64,000 bases of DNA from DYGA01 sp964540695. Its GTDB lineage: Bacteria; Patescibacteriota; Patescibacteriia; S139-126. The position numbers and the translations under genes are program-made. This document shows positions 42,495-51,181 of the stretch, piece by piece. The notes beneath the pieces are model-generated. The model saw nothing but the letters and a program-made list of their open reading frames with translations. It had not been told where the DNA came from and did no database searches. The stretch is from the NCBI GenBank assembly GCA_964540695.1, contig CAZINS010000003.1, forward strand, positions 1 to 64,000. Direction: 5' to 3'. The first letter of the stretch is position 1. Every line of letters begins with the position of its first letter.

Positions 42495-43523
42495 TTAATT
42501 TCCTTCTTCTTTTCTTTTGGCTTTAACTGCTTCCCAAACCGTCTTATAAATTTTATCCATCAATTTTATATTTTGTCTCAGGAAAGTTTTAGCATTTTCT
42601 CTACCCACACCTAATTTTTCTTCACCAAATGAATAAGTATTACCACTTTTTTTAATTACTCCCCATTCTACTCCCGTGTCAATCATATCACCCGCTCTAG
42701 AAATACCTTCATTGTACATAATATCAAACTCAGTAGTACGAAAAGGGGCTGATACTTTATTTTTTACAACTTTTACTTTGACACGATTGCCAATTATTTT
42801 ATCACCTTGCTTTATTTGTGCACTACGTCTGACTTCAATTCTCACTGATGAATAAAACTTTAAAGCTGTACCGCCGGTAGTTGTCTCTGGATTGCCAAAA
42901 AATACCCCAATCTTTTGTCTAGTTTGATTAATAAAAATAACAACAGTTCTGGTTTTTGAAACTATACCAGTAAGTTTTCGTAAGGCCTGTGACATTAGTC
43001 TGGCTTGTAATCCCATATGTGAGTCACCCATTTCACCTTCAATTTCTGCCCTAGGTACCAAAGCAGCTACTGAATCAATTACTATGACATCAACACCGTT
43101 CGATCTAACTAGAGTTTCTACTATTTCCAAAGCTTGTTCCCCTGTGTCTGGTTGAGAGATTAATAATTCATTGACATTGACTCCAATTTTTTGCGCGTAT
43201 TCTGGATCAAGAGCATGTTCAGCATCCACGAAAGCAGCAATACCTCCTAATTTTTGCACTTCGGCTACAATATGCTGTGCTAGAGTTGTTTTACCAGAAG
43301 CTTCTGGTCCAAATATTTCAATTACTCGACCTCTAGGTACACCGCCTACTCCCAAAGCTATATCTAAAGACAAACAACCCGATGGTACTGCATCTACTAC
43401 CATTGTTCTGGCTTGACCAAATTTCATTATCGAACCTTCACCAAATTTACTTCTAATTTGTTCAACGGCACTAGCAGTGGCTAAGTGCTTATCATTGTTA
43501 TTGGCTTCGTTATTTTTTGACAT
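42495..43523 (-). CDS. recA: Recombinase RecA
   Basis: 342 residues, full length. Walker A GPEASGKTTLAQ near 69-80, AFVDAEHALDP, Walker B VIVIDSVAALVPR, L2 loop region INQTRQKIGVFFGNPETTTGG. Catalyses strand exchange and SOS co-protease activity. No SOS box seen upstream; it is the last gene of ftsK-HTH-recA. Confidence 0.98.
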   Translation of the reverse strand: MSKNNEANNNDKHLATASAVEQIRSKFGEGSIMKFGQARTMVVDAVPSGCLSLDIALGVGGVPRGRVIEIFGPEASGKTTLAQHIVAEVQKLGGIAAFVDAEHALDPEYAQKIGVNVNELLISQPDTGEQALEIVETLVRSNGVDVIVIDSVAALVPRAEIEGEMGDSHMGLQARLMSQALRKLTGIVSKTRTVVIFINQTRQKIGVFFGNPETTTGGTALKFYSSVRIEVRRSAQIKQGDKIIGNRVKVKVVKNKVSAPFRTTEFDIMYNEGISRAGDMIDTGVEWGVIKKSGNTYSFGEEKLGVGRENAKTFLRQNIKLMDKIYKTVWEAVKAKRKEEGN

Positions 43524-43540
43524 ATATTTATTATAAATAA

Positions 43541-44224
43541 TTAATTAACTGTTTCCGTCCGCCACATTACACTGATAAAAACGTCTTTGCTCGGTCCATT
43601 TTTTTTAGTAGCGGTTATTTTTAAAATATTAACCCCAGGTTGTAAATCAAGCTCTTCTTCAAATAAACCATCATTTACCGATACTAACACGTCATTTATC
43701 ATCACCACTGCTTCAGAATCTGTTTGTCCTCTTAAAGTGATGGTTGGTATATCTGTTATTAGATTATCAGTTGGATAATAAATACTCAATTGCGGTGGGG
43801 TAAAATAAGCTTTAGTTTGCCAGCCAATATAGCTTATTAATAAAATTAACAAAAATACAATTAAGAAATTCCTGATAAATTTTGGTAAAACTATAAAATG
43901 AGACGAAGATAAGGGTAAGGTCTTTTGTAAACTGGCGATATTATTTGGAGTAAATAATACTTTATTTTGTTCATACTTCTTTTCTACTCTAACGGGATCA
44001 AGTCCAACTTCAAAAGCATAGCGACGTAAAAAATTTTTTATATAAACTTCTCCTGGTAATTTTAACCAATCATCAGATTCAATAGCTGTCAAATATCTTT
44101 CAGCAATTGCTGTGCGTTTACTCAGTTGATTTAGACTCAATCCAGCTGCTTGTCTTTTTTTATTTAATAGTTCACCTAAACTACTGCTTTCATTTTTTAT
44201 TTTTCTAACTGTAAATGAAACCAT
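43541..44224 (-). CDS. RodZ-like HTH membrane protein
   Basis: 227 residues. Cytoplasmic Xre-type HTH at 12-80 (LGELLNKKRQAAGLSLNQLSKRTAI, YIKNFLRRYAFEVGLDP), membrane helix about 115-135, and an external Ig-like domain (about 150-227). The layout is that of RodZ-type cell-shape proteins. It sits between ftsK and recA in one operon (11 and 17 nt gaps). No mreB in the window. Confidence 0.8.
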   Translation of the reverse strand: MVSFTVRKIKNESSSLGELLNKKRQAAGLSLNQLSKRTAIAERYLTAIESDDWLKLPGEVYIKNFLRRYAFEVGLDPVRVEKKYEQNKVLFTPNNIASLQKTLPLSSSHFIVLPKFIRNFLIVFLLILLISYIGWQTKAYFTPPQLSIYYPTDNLITDIPTITLRGQTDSEAVVMINDVLVSVNDGLFEEELDLQPGVNILKITATKKNGPSKDVFISVMWRTETVN

Positions 44225-44235
44225 AAATTTTCTGA

Positions 44236-46446
44236 CTATTCTTTGTTTAGCTCATCATTATCATTGAAATTTTGAGTTTGATTATTTTCAGCAGTTAACT
44301 CATATTCATCCCGGGAAATCATAACCTCTCTCGGTTTGGCACCATCTCCAGGGCCAATAACACCTTCTTCTTCCAGTAAATCAAGTAGTCTAGCGGCTCG
44401 AGCATAGCCAACTCGCAATCTTCTTTGTAAATAAGATGCTGAAGCTTTTTGTGCTTGAATAACTAAACTTCTTGCTTCATCTAACAAATCATCCTCATTA
44501 CTACCACCATAATCAATACCATTGCCACTTTTTGTTTTCTTTTCAGTAATTGTTTCATCATATTCGACTGCTGTACCATTTTGATTTTTAATATAAGCCG
44601 TAATACGATTTATTTCTTCATCAGATACTAAAGCTGACTGTAAACGTTTGGGCTTGGATATATCAGCCGAGACATAAAGCATATCACCTTTGCCCAATAA
44701 TTTTTCCGCTCCCGAGCTATCTAAAATAGTCCGGGAATCAGTTTGCGAAGCAACGGCAAAAGCTATTCTGGTGGTAATATTAGCTTTAATCAGACCGGTA
44801 ATTACATTGACTGACGGACGCTGTGTTGCCAGTACCAAATGAATACCAACTGCTCTAGCCATCTGAGCTAATCTAATAATGGCTGCTTCTACATCTTGAG
44901 CAGCTACTGACATTAAATCAGCTAATTCATCAATAATAATCACAATGTAAGGTAATTTTTCACCAGGGAAATCTTGATTATAACCTGCAATATTTTTATG
45001 TTTTGTTTGTGATAACTTAACATACCTTTGATCCATTTCTCCAACCGCCCATTTTAAAGCATTAATTGTTTTTTGCACATCCGTAATGACTGGAGTATAA
45101 AGATAAGGTAAATCATTGTAGGCTGATAGTTCGACTCTTTTAGGATCAACTAATATAAAACGTAAGTCTTCAGGATTATTTTGATAGAGTAAACTAACGA
45201 TAATAGTATTAATACAAACTGACTTACCACTACCAGTTGCACCCGCAATCAGTAGGTGTGGCATTTTATCTAAATTGGCTGTCCACACTTTACCCGCCAC
45301 ATCTTTACCTAAACCAATAGCTAAATTACTTTGTCTGGTAGTAAACTCTTTGGCGCTAATTACTTCGCGAAGCGATACAGTGGCAATTGATTCATTAGGT
45401 ACTTCAATACCTACCAGAGCTTTACCTGGTATTGGTGCTTCAATTCTTATGGGATGAGCTGCTAAAGCGAGAGCTAAATCATTATGCAAAGCAGTAATAC
45501 TAGCAAGTTTTACCCCTTCAATTGGCCGCAGGGTATATTGAGTTACAGTCGGACCAACGCTAACTTCGCCCATTTCAACTTCCACACCAAAATTCTGTAA
45601 AGCCTTTTTTATTTTTTCCTTATTAGCTTGAATATCACCACTAGTTGGTTTAGATCTAGTGGGATTTAGTAAATGAATCGGTAATTCAATCTTAATAGAT
45701 TTTTTTGGTACAACTATTAATTCTGCTTGCTGGCCATCTTTTGCAGTTAATTCTTTTGCAGAAAAATCCACCTCAGATGAGTCTACCATAACTTCATTAC
45801 TGTCAGCTAAATCATTTTCTTCTTCATCATTCGAATGGTTGATTTCACTGGTATCTCGATGACTAAAATGATACCACCAGGAAGAAATTTTTTCTCTCCA
45901 TAAAATCAGATTATCAAACTTAACTAAAATTGATTTAAAAGAAGTATTAAAAGTTAAAAATAATCCCACTAACAATAAAGCAACCAAAACAATAATTGTT
46001 GCCCAAAAACCTAATAATTTAAAAAGTGGCCAAACAATTAACCAGCCAAACCAACCACCACCTTCAGTATTACTTAAATTACTAAAAGACATTGACTCAT
46101 AGTCACGACTAATATGAAACAAACCGAGTAAAGCCCATGATAGTAATGTAACCCCAAAATAATGATTAGTTTTGGCTCCAAAACGCTCGCTGTCGATAAA
46201 TAAAAAACTTACCAATAAAAAAATAAAAGGAAATAAAAAATAAAGTTTACCGAAAAAATACTCTAAAATTTTAAGTAAATAAGTTCCAACCACTCCAGCT
46301 AAATCAAATAGACTCAAAATCATTAAAATAGATAGCAATAATACAAAAACAACTCCGATTGATTTTTTTGTTTCCGGAGATAAATGAAAGTTACCAGTCC
46401 AAGTAAATAGCTTACTGTTACTAAGATTATATTTTCTTTTTTTCAT
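44236..46446 (-). CDS. ftsK: DNA translocase FtsK/SpoIIIE
   Basis: 736 residues. Four membrane helices in 1-190, an acidic linker (about 200-250), then the motor with PGKALVGIEVPN, Walker A GATGSGKSVCINT near 395, Walker B IVIIIDELADLM, and ATQRPSVNVITGLIKANITTRIAF. A winged-helix gamma domain at 650-715 (QRRLRVGYARAARLLDLLEEEGVIGP) recognises KOPS. Pumps DNA at the septum. The extended -10 TGTTATAAT is 30 nt upstream. Confidence 0.97.
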   Translation of the reverse strand: MKKRKYNLSNSKLFTWTGNFHLSPETKKSIGVVFVLLLSILMILSLFDLAGVVGTYLLKILEYFFGKLYFLFPFIFLLVSFLFIDSERFGAKTNHYFGVTLLSWALLGLFHISRDYESMSFSNLSNTEGGGWFGWLIVWPLFKLLGFWATIIVLVALLLVGLFLTFNTSFKSILVKFDNLILWREKISSWWYHFSHRDTSEINHSNDEEENDLADSNEVMVDSSEVDFSAKELTAKDGQQAELIVVPKKSIKIELPIHLLNPTRSKPTSGDIQANKEKIKKALQNFGVEVEMGEVSVGPTVTQYTLRPIEGVKLASITALHNDLALALAAHPIRIEAPIPGKALVGIEVPNESIATVSLREVISAKEFTTRQSNLAIGLGKDVAGKVWTANLDKMPHLLIAGATGSGKSVCINTIIVSLLYQNNPEDLRFILVDPKRVELSAYNDLPYLYTPVITDVQKTINALKWAVGEMDQRYVKLSQTKHKNIAGYNQDFPGEKLPYIVIIIDELADLMSVAAQDVEAAIIRLAQMARAVGIHLVLATQRPSVNVITGLIKANITTRIAFAVASQTDSRTILDSSGAEKLLGKGDMLYVSADISKPKRLQSALVSDEEINRITAYIKNQNGTAVEYDETITEKKTKSGNGIDYGGSNEDDLLDEARSLVIQAQKASASYLQRRLRVGYARAARLLDLLEEEGVIGPGDGAKPREVMISRDEYELTAENNQTQNFNDNDELNKE

Positions 46447-46529
46447 AATAAAGCAAGGTTTATCACCTGAATATTATAACAAATTTAAGGAGTTTAAAAA
46501 AGATAGCTGAATAAAATATTTGTCCATTA

Positions 46530-47402
46530 TCAATCAATTTCTGCCGGTTCCAAATTGATATTTTTTCCCATAAAATTTTGAGCAACTTCGCTTAAATTGG
46601 TGGTGAGATCAGAAACAAAATATCTTACTTGTTTACGTTTAGCCATGGAACGATCAATCTCTGGATTATTTAATAAAAAATCTTGCAACTCATGAGCAAT
46701 CCGCACAGCTGGATTTATAATTTTTACATTTTTCAGCTTAGTGGCTATTAAATCGTAAATAATGGGATAATGAGTACAACCTAAAATCAAAGTATCAATT
46801 TGTTCTTTTTTTAAAGGTTGTAAATATTGTTTTACAATTTTAATTGCCTCTGATTTATAAATATAATTTTCTTCAATCAAAGGCACTAGTAAAGGGGCAC
46901 TTTGATAAAAAATTTTAATTTTTTTGTTAGTTGTTTTTTTAATCTTTTGCTGTCTGCGAACAAAAGCTGGAACATTGATTGTTGCTATTGATTTATCTTC
47001 TTCTGTATTCAAATTCAATACTTTTAATTCTTTTGTAAAAGCGCCAGAATTAACCGTGGCTCTAGTACCAATCACGCCGATTTTACCCGACTTAGTAGCT
47101 TGTAAAGCAGCCTGCAAAGCGGGTTGGATTACTCCAAAAATTGGTATGGTAAAATTTTTACGTAAATCATCTAAAGCCACTGCCGACACTGTATTACAAG
47201 CAACAATTATTATTTTAGCTCCCATCTTCAACAAAAAATCAGCATCCGTTTTGGCATATTGTTTTATCAAATTGGCAGATTTATTGCCATAAGGTACTCG
47301 AGCGGTATCGCCAAAATAAACTAAATCATAAAGTGGTAATAATTTTTTTATTTCTTTTAGTACTGTCAATCCACCTATCCCCGAATCGAAGATTCCAATC
47401 AT
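46530..47402 (-). CDS. murI: Glutamate racemase
   Basis: 290 residues. IGIFDSGIGGLTVLKEI at the N-terminus, catalytic Cys in IVACNTVSA near 71 and in LGCTHYPI near 205, and YFGDTARVPYGNKS. Supplies D-Glu for peptidoglycan. It has a 20-residue Lys-rich insertion near 150 (RRQQKIKKTTNKKIK). Confidence 0.95.
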   Translation of the reverse strand: MIGIFDSGIGGLTVLKEIKKLLPLYDLVYFGDTARVPYGNKSANLIKQYAKTDADFLLKMGAKIIIVACNTVSAVALDDLRKNFTIPIFGVIQPALQAALQATKSGKIGVIGTRATVNSGAFTKELKVLNLNTEEDKSIATINVPAFVRRQQKIKKTTNKKIKIFYQSAPLLVPLIEENYIYKSEAIKIVKQYLQPLKKEQIDTLILGCTHYPIIYDLIATKLKNVKIINPAVRIAHELQDFLLNNPEIDRSMAKRKQVRYFVSDLTTNLSEVAQNFMGKNINLEPAEID

Positions 47403-47450
47403 AATAATTTGAATTTAAAAAAATTAATTTAAAATTATAAACAGAATTAT

Positions 47451-48788
47451 TTAATTTTGTATTATCTGCATAACTAACTCGGTTTTTTGTTGTAATAACT
47501 GTTCGTTGTTTGCTTCAACAGTTACTCTTAACAAAGGTTCGGTATTTGATGGCCGGACATTTACCCACCAATCGTCATACTCGACAGTTACCCCGTCAGT
47601 AAAATCTTGCCTGGCATCGTGAAAATATTTTTTAACTGCTTCTATCTTTTCCTCACTAGCCGTGACGGTTAAATTTATTTCTGCATTTTTTGCATATTTA
47701 TAAAAAGGTTTAACAATTACAGATAAAGGTTGGTTATAATCAGACAATAACTGCAGCATTATTAACCAAGCAATAAAACCTGAGTCACTATAAGCATTGT
47801 CACGAAAAGAATAATGCGCCGATAGTTCACCGCCCATAACCCCCTTGGCTGTTCGCATATTGGTGGCAATATTAATATAGCCAGCCGGTGATTTAATTTC
47901 TCGCCCCCCCCACTCAACTATTTTTTCAGGAACTATTTTTGAACAAATTACATTGTAAACAATACCAGCTCCCGGTTCTTTAACTAAAAACATTTTAGCT
48001 AAAAGCAGTAAAGTTATATCTGCTCTAACAAAATTACCCAACTCATCTATAAAAAATAAACGATCAGTATCCCCGTCAAAAATAACGCCAAAATTTGCTT
48101 TCTCGGCTACTGTGCGCTCGCTAATTTCAACTTGGCTTTCTGGCAATAGTGGATTTGATGGGTGGGCGGGAAAATTACCATCCAAAACAAAATTAAGAGG
48201 AACAATCTCAATTGGTAAATATTTGGCCAGTAGCGGAACAATCTTTCCTGCCATACCATTTCCAGCATCAACTACTACTTTAAATGGTCTTATTTTATTT
48301 ATATCTACAAAAGATAAAACATGTTTAATAAAATCAGGTAAAATATCTACTTCAACTACTTTACCTTGGTTAATGTTTTCTAAAGGTGGTAAATTAAGGA
48401 CTTCATCTTTTAATTCAATCCCTCTAACCCAATTCATTCCAGAAAATACCATTTTAAAACCATTATATTCAGCAGGATTGTGCGAAGCCGTAATCATCAC
48501 CGCTGCCTCATAACCCAATTTACCAACTGTAAAATAGGTGGCATCAATAGAAACTAAGCCAATATCAACAACATCTAAACCTTCATCTGTTATACCGCGA
48601 ATTAACTCAGCTTTTAAAACCGGTCCTGATAATCTCATATCACTGCCAACAACTATTTTTTTACAATTATATTTAACTTTTCCTCTTCTAGCTAAAGCAC
48701 GACCAATACCATATGCAGCTTCTGTATTCAGTTCACTAGGGTAAATACCTCTAATATCATAAGCTTTAAAAATTTTTTCATTTATCAT
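47451..48788 (-). CDS. Phosphomannomutase/phosphoglucomutase
   Basis: 445 residues, alpha-D-phosphohexomutase family. KAYDIRGIYP at 8-17, active-site Ser in TASHNPAEYNG near 105, metal loop DGDTDRLFFID near 240, sugar loop GGELSAHYSFRD near 325, phosphate loop RPSNTEPLLRVTVEA near 405. Interconverts hexose-6- and hexose-1-phosphates for envelope sugars. Mannose or glucose preference is not decidable here. Confidence 0.93.
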   Translation of the reverse strand: MINEKIFKAYDIRGIYPSELNTEAAYGIGRALARRGKVKYNCKKIVVGSDMRLSGPVLKAELIRGITDEGLDVVDIGLVSIDATYFTVGKLGYEAAVMITASHNPAEYNGFKMVFSGMNWVRGIELKDEVLNLPPLENINQGKVVEVDILPDFIKHVLSFVDINKIRPFKVVVDAGNGMAGKIVPLLAKYLPIEIVPLNFVLDGNFPAHPSNPLLPESQVEISERTVAEKANFGVIFDGDTDRLFFIDELGNFVRADITLLLLAKMFLVKEPGAGIVYNVICSKIVPEKIVEWGGREIKSPAGYINIATNMRTAKGVMGGELSAHYSFRDNAYSDSGFIAWLIMLQLLSDYNQPLSVIVKPFYKYAKNAEINLTVTASEEKIEAVKKYFHDARQDFTDGVTVEYDDWWVNVRPSNTEPLLRVTVEANNEQLLQQKTELVMQIIQN

Positions 48789-48840
48789 TTTTTAAAAATA
48801 ATCTTTAATAATTTAATCCTAGCAAATAAACTAAAAGAAA

Positions 48841-48869
48841 AAAACCCGTCCACCAAGAACGGGTTTTTT
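48841..48869 (-). terminator. Terminator of the sigma/anti-sigma operon
   Basis: AAAACCCGT pairs with ACGGGTTTT (loop CCACCAAGA), followed by TT; 12 nt from the stop at 48881. Confidence 0.8.
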
Positions 48870-48880
48870 ATAATATCTTT

Positions 48881-50422
48881 TTACTGAGCAGCTTCCATGA
48901 TTCTTATAGGTCCTCCCCAATCATTAGCTGATAATAAATCTTTAGCCAAGGGAACAACTACTGCTTTTTTATAGATATCTACATTATCTGGACTATTAAG
49001 AATGGGAAAAATCAAAGCCGGAATATATAATTCATCACCCTCAGGAGCCCCTGGTTTAAAATTCCACATTCTGACATAAGAAATTGTTGGTGTACCTAAT
49101 TCAACTTCTACCCGATTCGGAGCATCTTCCCACTGCCAACTATAAAGACCACCTCGTTCAGCATATTGTAAAACAGTATCAACATTTGTTTCCGCATCAT
49201 ACATTGATTTTTGATAATTTTGAGCAAATAAATTCCAAATACCGGTGGCTCTTTTATGTCTAATACTTATATTGACATAAAGACCAGTTTTGTTGCCACT
49301 TTCGTCATATACTTCGTCGCCTTGCAAAATAAGCGGGTAAACTACTGATACTACATCGGGAATATAAACATCTTGTTTGTTGTCTGCTCGTTCATACCAG
49401 ACGCGCCAATCATTATTCACTACCGGTTCGTCATAGGAACTTAAATCAATGCCATAATTACTGATAAACTCATTGGCCAAACGAATTATTTCTTCATCGG
49501 CTAGCATATCATTGATATTCAATTGAAAGCTACGATAACATGCATCATCCTGACATTGACTCATTGGGTTAGGCCATTTAAGATAATTTTCTGATATAGA
49601 AATACTACTGTCATATAAATTAGCATAAATGGAATAACCAAACTCACGATCTTCAACAAAACTTAAATTTTGCATTTGAACATTGGAGAATCTACTTAGA
49701 TTCATTAAACCAAAATCTACACTGGTAAGTAATGAACCCAATTGACCGGCACTAGCAGAGTTTTTTATTCTTTTTAGAACTCCAACTTTAGCTTGAGTTA
49801 ATTCTAATGGTTCTCCTTTATAAACATAAGAAAAATAAGTTGGAGCGGGCATAATCATGCCACCACCGCCATAACCAGGTTCTATCTTTACGGCTGTATC
49901 GCCTTCAGAGGTAACAGTTTCTGGAGCCACCTCTGATCTTACAGCGACAATACCTTCACCCATACCTCCAGCCCCTAAACCTTGGGCTCCTGCTGATTGA
50001 CCAGTATTTTGTGATTGTAAAAATCCAAAGGCACCATCTGATACTTCAACCAAATTGAATTGAGAATCAAGTGCCAATTTCGTCCCGGCAACACGATATT
50101 TTGGCGAAGTTAAATAAAAACTTGAACTAATGGCTAAAGCCATCACTGCCACGCCAACTGCTACGTAAGAAAAACTACGAGCAAATTTTAGAAAAGAAAA
50201 GTTAAACATATATTTATAATTAATTTTTTTATTAGTTTTCATATCAGCTGCTTTTGATAACAACTGAGTTTTTAATTCTTGACGAAAACTTTCATCAAGT
50301 GACACATCCGGTTTTGATTTAATTAATTCTTCCATTATAGTAATTAATTGTTTTTCATATTTTTTTAAACCTGGGTCTAATTGATAAAGTTCTGTCAGTA
50401 TTGCTTGGTAAAAATTTTCCAT
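48881..50422 (-). CDS. Membrane-anchored anti-sigma-factor-like protein
   Basis: 513 residues. Cytoplasmic helical N-terminus (1-80), membrane helix about 83-103, then a Gly-rich linker and an extracytoplasmic region of 380 residues with no named domain; it has Trp-rich segments and three Cys. The gene follows the ECF sigma factor gene by 1 nt. Topology and linkage match a transmembrane anti-sigma factor with a large sensor, but I see no ZAS zinc motif. Role is inferred from context. Confidence 0.65.
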   Translation of the reverse strand: MENFYQAILTELYQLDPGLKKYEKQLITIMEELIKSKPDVSLDESFRQELKTQLLSKAADMKTNKKINYKYMFNFSFLKFARSFSYVAVGVAVMALAISSSFYLTSPKYRVAGTKLALDSQFNLVEVSDGAFGFLQSQNTGQSAGAQGLGAGGMGEGIVAVRSEVAPETVTSEGDTAVKIEPGYGGGGMIMPAPTYFSYVYKGEPLELTQAKVGVLKRIKNSASAGQLGSLLTSVDFGLMNLSRFSNVQMQNLSFVEDREFGYSIYANLYDSSISISENYLKWPNPMSQCQDDACYRSFQLNINDMLADEEIIRLANEFISNYGIDLSSYDEPVVNNDWRVWYERADNKQDVYIPDVVSVVYPLILQGDEVYDESGNKTGLYVNISIRHKRATGIWNLFAQNYQKSMYDAETNVDTVLQYAERGGLYSWQWEDAPNRVEVELGTPTISYVRMWNFKPGAPEGDELYIPALIFPILNSPDNVDIYKKAVVVPLAKDLLSANDWGGPIRIMEAAQ

Positions 50423-50423
50423 A

Positions 50424-50984
50424 TCATAAATAATTAATAATTAGAGCGAGTAAAACTAAAGTAATTTCTTGTTGCATTTTGATTAGGGCTCTGGAAAACA
50501 TCATTTTACAACTAGCTTCGGTTTTACCAACCAATTTAGCTATTTCTTGATAAGGCAAATTATCCCACAATCTTAGTAAAACAATTTCCCTTTGTTCTGG
50601 CTGTAACTGATGAATATATTTTTGTACTTGATTTAAAAACTCTCGATTATCAATCTTAGCTGCTAAATCAGACTTATCTGGCAAATGCCAAGCATCAACT
50701 AAATCTTCTTCTGGATACGAACGCCGATAATGATCAATTACTGTATTACGAGCTATTTGATAAAGCCAAGTTGCAAATAATCCTTTTTTACTATCATAAC
50801 TATTTATTTTTTCTAAGGCCTTCATAAAGGTCTGACTAGTCAAATCTTCAGCCGTTTCAGTATGCATGGTTTTGTAATAGATAAAGCGATATATTTTATC
50901 GACATAAATCTCGTACAAATCACTAAATTTTTCTAATTCTCCTTTTTGACAAGCGGAGATGGCTTCATATTGGCTTGTATCCAT
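50424..50984 (-). CDS. ECF-type RNA polymerase sigma factor
   Basis: 186 residues. Region 2: YRFIYYKTMHTETAEDLTSQTFMKAL and FATWLYQIARNTVIDHYRR. Region 4: LQPEQREIVLLRLWDNLPYQEIAKLVGKTEASCKMMFSRALIKMQ. The ATG at 50984 is preferred; the TTG 12 nt upstream lacks support. Forms an operon with the membrane protein downstream. Confidence 0.93.
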   Translation of the reverse strand: MDTSQYEAISACQKGELEKFSDLYEIYVDKIYRFIYYKTMHTETAEDLTSQTFMKALEKINSYDSKKGLFATWLYQIARNTVIDHYRRSYPEEDLVDAWHLPDKSDLAAKIDNREFLNQVQKYIHQLQPEQREIVLLRLWDNLPYQEIAKLVGKTEASCKMMFSRALIKMQQEITLVLLALIINYL

Positions 50985-51021
50985 GTTTTTCCCCAAATTA
51001 AATATAATGGTTTGCCTTGGC

Positions 51022-51048
51022 TATAATATCCCTGGCGGCGCGCGCGCC
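51022..51048 (-). promoter_or_regulatory. Promoter of the sigma operon with GC palindrome
   Basis: GGCGCGCGCGCC (51037-51048) is a perfect 12-bp palindrome of only G and C in very AT-rich DNA. On the minus strand TATTAT (about 51026-51021) lies just downstream, so the palindrome falls between the -10 and the expected -35. It may be an operator or an ECF-type promoter element. Confidence 0.45.
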
Positions 51049-51166
51049 TAAAAATATTTTGCCTTAATTTTGCACTTATCATAGCATTTTTTATTAATTT
51101 ACTCACTCCCTCTATAAATAAATACGTAAAAAAAAGTCAAAAGTAACATTTAAACTGTAAAGCATT

Positions 51167-51175
51167 TGCTATAAT
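51167..51175 (+). promoter_or_regulatory. Extended -10 giving a leaderless helicase mRNA
   Basis: TGCTATAAT (51167-51175), then 6 nt, then ATG at 51182; no ribosome site. Confidence 0.65.
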
Positions 51176-51181
51176 AAGATT

